This document shows positions 1-5,023 of a DNA stretch of 7,004 bases, in pieces. Below the pieces are notes generated by a model, which was given only the letters and a program-made list of their open reading frames with translations, ran no database searches and had not been told where the DNA came from. The stretch covers positions 1-7,004 of the forward strand of contig DATEUW010000036.1 in assembly GCA_035282925.1 (NCBI GenBank), written 5' to 3'. This stretch comes from ASMP01 sp035282925. Its GTDB lineage: Archaea > Nanobdellota > Nanobdellia > Pacearchaeales > GW2011-AR1. Position numbers and translations under genes: made by a program. How positions within the stretch are numbered: position 1 is the stretch's first letter; each line of letters starts with the position of its first letter.

Positions 1-64
1 AATACTTTCTCTGCTTTCTAGGTTTTCTGCTGGATTTCCAGTGTGTTGAAAAATGTTTTTTCAT
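1..64 (-). CDS. rpl24: Ribosomal protein uL24 (L24), N-terminal part only
   Basis: The first 21 codons of a gene that runs off the left edge. The reading starts at the ATG complementary to 62-64, seven bases after the uL14 stop, and gives MKKHFSTHWKSSRKPRKQRK followed by Y. The basic stretch with PRKQRKY is the typical opening of archaeal and eukaryotic uL24 (L26e type), and uL24 directly follows uL14 in the archaeal spc cluster. uL24 binds 23S rRNA early in large-subunit assembly and ends up near the exit of the polypeptide tunnel. No Shine-Dalgarno motif is seen before the ATG; with a 7-base gap translation probably depends on coupling to uL14. The call rests on a short piece plus gene order. 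Confidence 0.85.
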   Translation of the reverse strand, partial: MKKHFSTHWKSSRKPRKQRKY

Positions 65-71
65 CTTATTT

Positions 72-473
72 TTAGTGAACTATGGCTGCTATTTTTGCAA
101 CAGACGGCCATCGCTCCATTACCTCCCTTGCCACAGGCCCCTTAATCTGGGTTCCTTGGGGATTTCCCTTATCATCCTTGAGTATTGCCACAGCATTGTC
201 CTCGAAAGCTATCCTCTCTCCGTTTAGCCTTCTGTAGGATTTCCTCTGCCTTACTATGACGGCATCAAATACTTTTCCCTTCATGTCCGGAAGGCCTTTT
301 CTGACGCTGACCTTTACCATGTCTGCAACCCTCGCGTTTCCCTGCTTCCCCTTTTTTCCTTTTCCCCTTTTTACAGAAACGAGCCTTACTAGTTTTGCTC
401 CGCTGTTGTCTGCAGCCACGAGGATTGCTCCGAGATTCAATCCAGGGGTTATCTTTGCCGAAACTGCCTTCAT
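72..473 (-). CDS. rpl14: Ribosomal protein uL14 (L14)
   Basis: A 133-residue protein with the full uL14 fold signature: an N-terminal SAKITPGLNLGA segment, the ADNSGAK core at about residues 22-28, the basic loop KRGKGKKGKQGNARVADMV, and the central VRKGLPDMKGKVFDAVIVRQRK strand region, then the FEDNAVAIL segment near 90-98. The length is normal for archaea. uL14 sits at the subunit interface of the 50S, contacts uL3 and uL24e, and helps form bridges to the small subunit. The start overlaps the uS17 stop by four bases (ATGA), so the two are probably translationally coupled, and a good Shine-Dalgarno (481-487) lies in the end of uS17. A run of eight A (minus strand) directly includes the start ATG. 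Confidence 0.97.
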   Translation of the reverse strand: MKAVSAKITPGLNLGAILVAADNSGAKLVRLVSVKRGKGKKGKQGNARVADMVKVSVRKGLPDMKGKVFDAVIVRQRKSYRRLNGERIAFEDNAVAILKDDKGNPQGTQIKGPVAREVMERWPSVAKIAAIVH

Positions 474-847
474 TTTTTTTCTCCTTCTTCAGAGCCTTTT
501 ATTTTTTTAATTACCACGAAATGGATTATCTTGCTCAATGGCCTGCATTCCTGGACCCTTATCAGATCCCCAACACCTATGTCTTTTTCCATGCAGAAAG
601 GAAGTCTCGCATGAATCTTTGTCTTTGATTTGGAATACCTCTCGTACTTTCTTACATAGACCATTCTTTCGAATTCGATAGCAATCCTGTTCGGAAACTT
701 TTTTACAACTCTTCCCTCAAAAACTCTTCCCCTGGCTTTCAGGTTTCCGTGAAAAGGGCAGTCCCTGTCGTTTCTGATTATTGCTGCAGCTGCTTCTTTT
801 TCTGTCTTTTTTCCTTTCTTCTTTTCTGTTTTTTCTTTTCTTTTCAT
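470..847 (-). CDS. rps17: Ribosomal protein uS17 (S17)
   Basis: A 125-residue protein. The diagnostic archaeal/eukaryotic motif CPFHGNLKARGRVFEG begins at residue 30, followed by the OB-fold strands with IEFERMVYVRKYERY, then KTKIHARLPFC and the C-terminal VGDLIRVQECRPLSKIIHFVVIKK, all standard for uS17. The first ~25 residues are a lysine/glutamate-rich tail followed by an alanine run, probably disordered. uS17 is a primary 16S rRNA binder of the 30S body. It lies 32 bases after the aIF1 stop and overlaps uL14 by ATGA. In most archaea the RNase P subunit gene rnp1 stands between aIF1 and uS17; here it does not. No Shine-Dalgarno is evident before the chosen ATG, so the exact N-terminus is a little uncertain. 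Confidence 0.95.
   Translation of the reverse strand: MKRKEKTEKKKGKKTEKEAAAAIIRNDRDCPFHGNLKARGRVFEGRVVKKFPNRIAIEFERMVYVRKYERYSKSKTKIHARLPFCMEKDIGVGDLIRVQECRPLSKIIHFVVIKKIKGSEEGEKK
481..487 (-). promoter_or_regulatory. Shine-Dalgarno site of uL14
   Basis: On the minus strand this reads GAAGGAG, seven bases before the uL14 ATG and inside the last codons of uS17. It is the clearest ribosome binding site in the window and fixes the uL14 start. Most other genes here have weak or no such motif; uL23 (GGAG at 4208-4211) and uL29 (GAGGAG at 1388-1393, rather far from its ATG) are partial exceptions. Confidence 0.7.
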
Positions 848-879
848 TTTTTCTTTGTCTGTATACTTTTTGTGTATGC

Positions 880-1179
880 CTAATCCTCTATGAGCTCTTC
901 ATCGAAACCAATTCTGACCAGGAGTTCTTTTATCTTTTTTCTATGGTCTCCCTGGAGTTCTATCGTGTTTTCCCTGTAGGTTCCTCCGCACGCGAGCCCG
1001 TTTTTAAGGGATTTCGTTATCTTCTTCATGTCTATCCCGCTTTCAAATCCCGTGACAAGGGTTACTATTTTTCCATATCTTTTCTTGTCCGTCGTTATTC
1101 TTATCCTCTGTGAGCCCTTGACGATTTGTTCGCATACACATGCCTGTTTAGGCAAACCGCATTTTGGACATATTTCCAT
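880..1179 (-). CDS. Translation initiation factor aIF1 (SUI1 family)
   Basis: A 99-residue homologue of eIF1/SUI1, the factor that binds the small subunit near the P site and enforces correct start-codon choice. The N-terminus has the archaeal zinc knuckle CPKCGLPKQACVC (cysteines at about 4, 7, 14 and 16). The SUI1 domain follows, with the basic loop TTDKKRYGKIVTLVTGF at about 29-45 that probes the codon-anticodon duplex, then KSLKNGLACGGTYRENTIELQGDH around 56-79, the characteristic SUI1 core, and a C-terminal helix ending GFDEELIED. Its ATG comes one base after the uL29 stop, so coupling is likely. A weak AGGA lies about 13 bases upstream. The position between uL29 and uS17 is typical of archaeal ribosomal clusters. 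Confidence 0.96.
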   Translation of the reverse strand: MEICPKCGLPKQACVCEQIVKGSQRIRITTDKKRYGKIVTLVTGFESGIDMKKITKSLKNGLACGGTYRENTIELQGDHRKKIKELLVRIGFDEELIED

Positions 1180-1180
1180 T

Positions 1181-1375
1181 TTATTTGTTGATCCTATCTA
1201 TTTTATCGATTGTCAATAGCCTGGCAATAAGCCTTTTAATTTCCCTGACTTTTGAACTTCCTGTTTTGGAAGCATTTACCCTTGCCTTTACGAGCTCGAT
1301 TCCCAGCTCTTCCAGCTTTTTCTTCCTCTCTTCCTTGCTCATCTTCCTTATGTCTTTAGCTTTAATTTTTGCCAT
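1181..1375 (-). CDS. rpl29: Ribosomal protein uL29 (L29)
   Basis: A 64-residue protein of the usual uL29 size and shape: two helices rich in Lys and Glu, with the first containing IRKMSKEERKKKLEELGIELVKAR and the second SKVREIKRLIARLLTI. The KVREIKRLIARL segment matches the family signature (V R xx KK xIARxxT). uL29 sits by uL23 at the tunnel exit and helps form the docking surface for the signal recognition particle and the Sec translocon. The ATG follows the uS3 stop by two bases. A GAGGAG motif at 1388-1393, inside the uS3 end, is 12 bases upstream, a bit long for an ideal Shine-Dalgarno spacing, so it may be only coding sequence. Confidence 0.93.
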   Translation of the reverse strand: MAKIKAKDIRKMSKEERKKKLEELGIELVKARVNASKTGSSKVREIKRLIARLLTIDKIDRINK

Positions 1376-1377
1376 TT

Positions 1378-2055
1378 TTACTTCTTGCTCCTCGGATTTT
1401 TCCTGATTTTATTTTTTGTCTCTTCAGGTTTTTGTTCATTTTCTCTTATCCTCTTGAGAAATTCTTCGTCGATTACTATCTTGTCTGTGAGAACAGCTTC
1501 TGGCGATAAAATGCTCACCTTGACTCCGATTGTTCCTGGCCTGGTTTGTGCAACTGCCTGTGCCTTGTCAACAACTTTCGCTGAATCGCCTGTTTTTATC
1601 ATATACCCCTGGGCAAATCTCCAGTTTTTTGCCCTTGCACCGGGAAGTTTTCCGCTGAGCCTTATCTCTGCTCCGAGAGCCCCGGCCCCCATTATCCTTT
1701 GCAGGGTCCTGTAGGCAATCACTTTGAACTTTAAAGGCCCGAATCTCTCAACGCTCAGGGCTATATCATCGGCCATTAACTGGGCATCGAATTCAGGTTT
1801 TTTTATTTCGTCAATTTCTATGTTCGGATTTTCCAGGCCAAATCTTAATTTGAGTATTCTCGTGAGCTCTTTGATTTTTTCTCCGCCTCTTCCTATGATC
1901 ATGCCGGGCCTGTTTGTTGCAATTATTATTTTTTCACCGACAGGAGTGTACTCTATTCTTACCTTGCTGACTTTCCCCTTTCCTAGGGAATCCCTCACAT
2001 ATTCCCTTATAGCAAACTCTTCTTTCTTGAACTTTACAATATTTTTCTCTTCCAT
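1378..2055 (-). CDS. rps3: Ribosomal protein uS3 (S3)
   Basis: A 225-residue archaeal uS3. The N-terminal KH type II domain carries the nucleic-acid-binding GxxG loop as PGMIIGRGGEKIKEL (GRGG at 55-58). The C-terminal domain has the expected LQRIMGAGALGAEIRLSGKL at about 118-137, followed by RAKNWRFAQGYMIKTGD and then the TRPGTIGVKVSIL strand near 171-183. The last ~25 residues are a charged tail (EETKNKIRKNPRSKK), as is common. uS3 lies at the mRNA entry channel of the 30S head and contributes to mRNA unwinding and binding. It is set off from uL22 by the longest gap in the operon (100 bases) and has no Shine-Dalgarno motif before its ATG, so it may be the first gene of a secondary transcript. 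Confidence 0.97.
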   Translation of the reverse strand: MEEKNIVKFKKEEFAIREYVRDSLGKGKVSKVRIEYTPVGEKIIIATNRPGMIIGRGGEKIKELTRILKLRFGLENPNIEIDEIKKPEFDAQLMADDIALSVERFGPLKFKVIAYRTLQRIMGAGALGAEIRLSGKLPGARAKNWRFAQGYMIKTGDSAKVVDKAQAVAQTRPGTIGVKVSILSPEAVLTDKIVIDEEFLKRIRENEQKPEETKNKIRKNPRSKK

Positions 2056-2081
2056 TTTTATTTGAAATTTGTCTTTACAGA

Positions 2082-2093
2082 ATTTATTTTATT
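2082..2093 (-). promoter_or_regulatory. Possible internal TATA box before uS3
   Basis: On the minus strand this stretch reads AATAAAATAAAT, about 32 bases before the uS3 start. With the usual archaeal TATA-to-start distance of about 26 bases, transcription would begin some 6 bases before the ATG. It falls in the only long intergenic gap of the operon and uS3 lacks a Shine-Dalgarno, which fits a near-leaderless transcript. The whole gap is AT-rich, however, so a chance match is quite possible. Confidence 0.3.
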
Positions 2094-2111
2094 GTTAATG
2101 TAAAAACTTTT

Positions 2112-2133
2112 AAGATTAAACAATTCTAATCTT
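2112..2133 (-). repeat. Inverted repeat in the uL22-uS3 gap
   Basis: A perfect 7-base inverted repeat (AAGATTA / TAATCTT) separated by 8 bases lies in the gap between uL22 and uS3. On the minus strand it is followed within a few bases by AAAAGTTTTTAC, a short T run. It could be a weak intrinsic or T-tract terminator after uL22, a processing site or a protein-binding site. The stem is AT-rich and therefore weak, so the functional reading is tentative although the repeat itself is plain. Confidence 0.4.
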
Positions 2134-2155
2134 GATTTTACTTTCATTAAAGTTT

Positions 2156-2761
2156 TCATTTTGTTTTAGCAATATCTTTTCTCTCTTCGGCAACTATCCT
2201 GATATGGGTTCTCTTTCTCCTGATTCCGTGTCTTCCGAAGGGCCTTGAACCGATGTTTGCCACAGCCTCCACAATAATCGGGTTTTCAAGACCATTATAA
2301 GCAGAATTTGAGGAAAGGCTTTTCAGCAAGATTATGAATTCCCTCGCAGCCTTTTCCGGAAACCTTCCAGACATCATCCTGCCTCTCCTATGCGGAATTT
2401 CTCCTTTCATTGGAATGGGTCTTTTTATTCTTGCAACCAATTCCAAGTCTTTGATTGCTTCCGGAATTTTCTTTCTTTTTATGAATCTGCAGATTGCCGC
2501 AGAATGCTTTGTCGAGATGTGAATATCTGATGCATTGATAACCGCCTTTGTCTTTCTTGGTTTTTCTTTAGCTTGGCCAAGCTTGGACGGTTTTTCTTTT
2601 TGCTTAGTATCTAGTGTTTCTTTTTTCTCTACTTCTTTGACTTCTGCTGTCTCCTGTTTCTCTTGTTTGAAAGTCTCGGGCTCTGCTATCTTCTGCATTT
2701 TTTCCTGCTTTTTCATTGCTTTCTTTTCTTTCTGTTGCGAGTTGTAATTTTTTTCCGTCAT
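2156..2761 (-). CDS. rpl22: Ribosomal protein uL22 (L22), with charged N-terminal tail
   Basis: A 201-residue uL22; archaeal members are usually about 150. Residues 1 to ~72 are a low-complexity tail of Lys, Glu, Gln and Thr, probably disordered. The conserved core begins near ASDIHISTKHSAAICRFI (78-94) and continues with EAIKDLELVARIKRPIPM, the GRFPEKAAREFIILL helix (132-146) and NSAYNGLENPIIVEAVAN. The segment that forms the long beta hairpin in the exit tunnel is short: GSRPFGRHGIRRKRTHI at 171-187, roughly eight residues less than I recall for other archaea. uL22 binds several 23S domains and lines the narrowest part of the tunnel with uL4. The start is preceded by AGGA about 10 bases upstream; in-frame Met16 or Met22 are possible alternatives that would still leave a tail. 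Confidence 0.95.
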   Translation of the reverse strand: MTEKNYNSQQKEKKAMKKQEKMQKIAEPETFKQEKQETAEVKEVEKKETLDTKQKEKPSKLGQAKEKPRKTKAVINASDIHISTKHSAAICRFIKRKKIPEAIKDLELVARIKRPIPMKGEIPHRRGRMMSGRFPEKAAREFIILLKSLSSNSAYNGLENPIIVEAVANIGSRPFGRHGIRRKRTHIRIVAEERKDIAKTK

Positions 2762-2776
2762 TTTTACTTCTTCCTG

Positions 2777-2790
2777 TCAAATTTATTTGA
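2777..2790. repeat. Small palindrome in the uS19-uL22 gap
   Basis: TCAAATTTATTTGA is an inverted repeat of six bases each side of a two-base centre, lying in the 49-base gap between uS19 and uL22. On the minus strand it contains AAATAAATT, resembling a TATA box, about 22 bases before the uL22 start. It may be a weak promoter element or just AT-rich spacer. Confidence 0.25.
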
Positions 2791-2810
2791 TAGCAAAAAA
2801 TGTTGTCTCA

Positions 2811-3224
2811 TCATTTTTTAGCCTTGAATTTGCTTCCTTTGGTTGCCCCTATACCTGCTTTGCTGTGTTTGACTCTTCCCCTCGTCATGGCAAATTCCCC
2901 AAATCTGTGGCCCAGCATCTCTCCTGTTATGCTGACAGGAATGAACTTTCTGCCGTCGTGAATATCCACCCTCATCCCCACCATCTCGGGGACAATTACA
3001 AGGCTTCTTTCATGGGTTCTTACAGGTTTGTTCTTGTTTATCTTGACCTTTGCCCTGCTGATGAAATCCTCTATCTTCTGAAACTGCCTGAGCGCTGTTC
3101 TTCTCTCGCCTGATTTTATGTACTTGGAAAATTCCCTGACATCTAATTTTTTCAGTTCCTCCAGGGTCTTTCCCCTGTATGTGAATTCTTTTCTCTTTAT
3201 TTCAGATGTATCTTCTGTTTTCAT
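2811..3224 (-). CDS. rps19: Ribosomal protein uS19 (S19)
   Basis: A 137-residue uS19 of the archaeal/eukaryotic (S15e) type. The N-terminal part has FTYRGKTLEELKKLDVREF (about 14-32), a hallmark of this branch, then a helical SGERRTALRQF segment. The core shows KPVRTHERSLVIVPEMVGM (65-83), VDIHDGRKFIPVSITGEMLGH, and the terminal GEFAMTRGRVKHSKAGIGAT followed by a lysine-rich tail. uS19 sits on the head of the 30S subunit, forms intersubunit bridges and has its tail near the A-site tRNA. It follows uL2 with an 18-base gap that is A-rich and has no Shine-Dalgarno motif. Confidence 0.97.
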   Translation of the reverse strand: MKTEDTSEIKRKEFTYRGKTLEELKKLDVREFSKYIKSGERRTALRQFQKIEDFISRAKVKINKNKPVRTHERSLVIVPEMVGMRVDIHDGRKFIPVSITGEMLGHRFGEFAMTRGRVKHSKAGIGATKGSKFKAKK

Positions 3225-3242
3225 TGTGTTTTTTCTTTATTT

Positions 3243-3944
3243 TTATTTCACGTGCCCGGTCCTTCTTGGCCTTAAAAGGCCGACCTTTTTTCCAGGAGGG
3301 GCGTTTCTCTTCGGAATCTTGCTCTTTGGATTTTTTCCTCTGCCAGATCCGAAAGGATGATCCACTACATTCATCTTCACTGCGGAAGTTCTTGGCCACT
3401 TCTTGCCTTTGGCCCTTTTCATGTGGTATCTTTTTCCTGCTTTCATTATTGGTTTTTCCTGCCTTCCTGAACCAGCGATTACTCCGATTGTTGCCCTGCA
3501 TTTTGGATTGAACTCTTTTTCTTTTCTTGAAGGCATCAGGACAAAAACCCCTGTTTCCGAAATCCTATTTATCATGCCAGAGCTTCCGCCGCTTCTTATG
3601 AAAATTCCCCCGTCTCCAGGCCTTGACTCTATATTATAAACTGAACTTTTCACAGGAATGTCTTTTAATCTCATTACGTTTCCAGGCTTGGCATCTCCTT
3701 CCATGCCAAGATTTATCTTTTGCCCTTCTATCATACCTTTAAATGCAGGCATAAAAAATATTCCTTTTTCATATTTTATCTTTGCCAGGGGAGCAGTATG
3801 CCCTGGAGAATTCAGCATTCTTATCACAATCCCTTCTCCCAAGAGATCCACAGGATATCTCGGCCTGACTCTGAAGGCTTTTCCCCTGACTCTGTAAGTT
3901 CCGCTTCCATGCCCTCTCGCCTGAGAAATTATTCTTTTACCCAT
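3243..3944 (-). CDS. rpl2: Ribosomal protein uL2 (L2)
   Basis: A 233-residue archaeal uL2 of normal length. It opens with MGKRIISQARGHGSGTYRV, passes through the OB-fold part (GIVIRMLNSPGHTAPLAKIKY, then GQKINLGMEGDAKPGNVMRL) and the SH3-like part (RPGDGGIFIRSGGSSGMI, then KCRATIGVIAGSGRQEKP), and ends in the loop region AVKMNVVDHPFGSGRGKNP and RNAPPGKKVGLLRPRRTG. uL2 is needed for subunit joining and for peptidyl transferase activity; its C-terminal loop reaches toward the catalytic centre. The conserved first His (His196, equivalent by my count to E. coli His229) is kept, but the usual HPHGGG reads HPFGSG here (Phe198, Ser200). The start lies four bases after the uL23 stop; a weak AGGA is about 13 bases upstream. 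Confidence 0.97.
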   Translation of the reverse strand: MGKRIISQARGHGSGTYRVRGKAFRVRPRYPVDLLGEGIVIRMLNSPGHTAPLAKIKYEKGIFFMPAFKGMIEGQKINLGMEGDAKPGNVMRLKDIPVKSSVYNIESRPGDGGIFIRSGGSSGMINRISETGVFVLMPSRKEKEFNPKCRATIGVIAGSGRQEKPIMKAGKRYHMKRAKGKKWPRTSAVKMNVVDHPFGSGRGKNPKSKIPKRNAPPGKKVGLLRPRRTGHVK

Positions 3945-3948
3945 TTTA

Positions 3949-4197
3949 TTATATCATTCCTATTTTCGTTGCCACGTCTATGGCAGGAAATTCTTTTTTT
4001 AATTTTACATAAAAATATTTGTGATTTCCTCTGATTAGGACCCTGACCTTTTCAACCTTAACGCCGAATAGAGATTCTATTTCCTTTTTTATCCCTGCCT
4101 TGTCTGTTTTTTTGTCTGTCTTAAAAGTAAGCGTGTTTTGTGATTCTATCAGCATCACGGCTTTTTCAGTCACGATGGGCCTTAATTGAAGATTCAT
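3949..4197 (-). CDS. rpl23: Ribosomal protein uL23 (L23)
   Basis: An 82-residue protein of the standard archaeal uL23 size. It shows RPIVTEKAVMLIESQNTLTF at about 6-25, the family signature with its conserved TEK, followed by KTDKAGIKKEIESLFGVKVEKVRVLI at about 30-55, then a strand and the C-terminal PAIDVATKIGMI. uL23 sits at the tunnel exit and is the main ribosomal docking point for SRP and other nascent-chain factors. Its ATG overlaps the uL4 stop (ATGA), which points to translational coupling, and GGAG at 4208-4211 lies 10 bases upstream within uL4. Confidence 0.96.
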   Translation of the reverse strand: MNLQLRPIVTEKAVMLIESQNTLTFKTDKKTDKAGIKKEIESLFGVKVEKVRVLIRGNHKYFYVKLKKEFPAIDVATKIGMI

Positions 4198-5015
4198 TTT
4201 AATTTCTCTCCGAATTTATTTTGTAAATCTTTAATTGCCTGCTCGGTATAAATGACCAGTCTCCCAGGCCCGCCGGCAGCGAGATCAGAAATTCCGAGAT
4301 TTTCTGCGTTTCTTATAGGGAAATCCTTCGCCTTCATCTTTTCATTTTTTCCGGTAACAATCAAGATTCCTGCATTGGATTTGTACTTCCTGCCCCGGGA
4401 TTTTCCTTTCCCGCTTCTCACTTCCCTTTTTCTTAAAGAAACAGGGAATATTTTTTCTCCGAGTATCTTTTTCATGCTCTCGAGGAATTCTTTTGTTTTA
4501 AGGGAAATAAACTTTGATTCAACGATTATGGGAAACTCTCTTTCTTTCAGGTCTTTTTCCTCTATCCTCCTGTACCTCAGGGAAATTTGTTTTATATCAG
4601 CAGTTGCGCTTAATGCAGACATGAGGGCTTTTTTCACTTCCTTTTTGTTGATCTTTTGTTTGTTCAACATCGAAATAACTTTTGGGGGATGAGCCCTTCT
4701 TCCGCCCCTCGTTGATGAAACCTCTGCACCAATCCAGTTAAACTGGCTTCCGCGCCTGGAAATTATTTTTCTTGGAATACGGGACATTCCTCTTCCATAA
4801 CCGCTTCTCCAGACATGCCTTCTGTGGACAATTTTTCCAGAGGCTGCGTGCTGTTTTCCCGCAACAAGGCTCGGGGAATATGGCTGCATGGTTTTTTTGG
4901 CTTCCAGAACTTTAGAAATGATATCTTCCCTTACAGGATAGGAAAAAAACTCAGGAAGTTCTACCTCTTTGATTTTCTTTCCCTCAATGCTCAGTATTCC
5001 TGATTTTTCTTTCAT
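4194..5015 (-). CDS. rpl4: Ribosomal protein uL4 (L4)
   Basis: A 273-residue archaeal uL4 (L4e type). It opens with SIEGKKIKEVELPEFF and has the family's QPYSPSLVAGK (44-54), the extended tunnel loop with GYGRGMSRIPR and ending GGRRAHPPK (about 104-112), then NKKEVKKALMSALSATAD (123-140), the EVRSGKGKSRGRKYKSNAGILIV block (198-220) and the C-terminal GGPGRLVIYTEQAI. uL4 binds 23S domain I early in assembly and its loop forms the exit-tunnel constriction opposite uL22. That loop appears longer than in the archaeal sequences I remember (extra KIVHRRHVWR-type stretch before GRG and a longer stretch before GGRRAHPP). It lies eight bases after uL3 with no clear Shine-Dalgarno and overlaps uL23 by four bases. 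Confidence 0.97.
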   Translation of the reverse strand: MKEKSGILSIEGKKIKEVELPEFFSYPVREDIISKVLEAKKTMQPYSPSLVAGKQHAASGKIVHRRHVWRSGYGRGMSRIPRKIISRRGSQFNWIGAEVSSTRGGRRAHPPKVISMLNKQKINKKEVKKALMSALSATADIKQISLRYRRIEEKDLKEREFPIIVESKFISLKTKEFLESMKKILGEKIFPVSLRKREVRSGKGKSRGRKYKSNAGILIVTGKNEKMKAKDFPIRNAENLGISDLAAGGPGRLVIYTEQAIKDLQNKFGEKLK

Positions 5016-5023
5016 TTTCCCAT

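Noticed and set aside
256..510. Plus-strand hydrophobic frames that look like small membrane proteins
   Set aside because: They are the antisense of the A- and purine-rich ribosomal genes uL14 and uS17; the hydrophobicity results from T-rich complement sequence.
470..847. Gene after aIF1 as RNase P subunit rnp1
   Set aside because: Its position suggested rnp1, but the protein has the uS17 motifs CPFHGNL, YVRKYERY and ECRPLSK, so it is uS17 and rnp1 is absent.
848..879. Imperfect inverted repeat (GCATAC / GTATAC) before uS17
   Set aside because: The stem is only six bases with a mismatch, in AT-rich spacer; too weak to report as a feature.
2201..2251. Frameshift as the cause of the short uL22 arm
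   Set aside because: Conserved sequence is in the same frame on both sides of the shortened segment and no stop or off-frame homologous stretch is visible, so an in-frame length difference is the simpler reading.
3202..3501. Lysine-rich 99-codon minus-strand reading frame overlapping uL2
   Set aside because: It is in another frame of the well-supported uL2 gene, runs into the uS19 start and has no recognisable protein signature.
4252..4692. 146-codon plus-strand reading frame opposite uL4
   Set aside because: It is a Phe/Leu/Ser-rich complement of a lysine-rich gene on the other strand; such frames lie opposite most of the ribosomal genes here and lack start signals.
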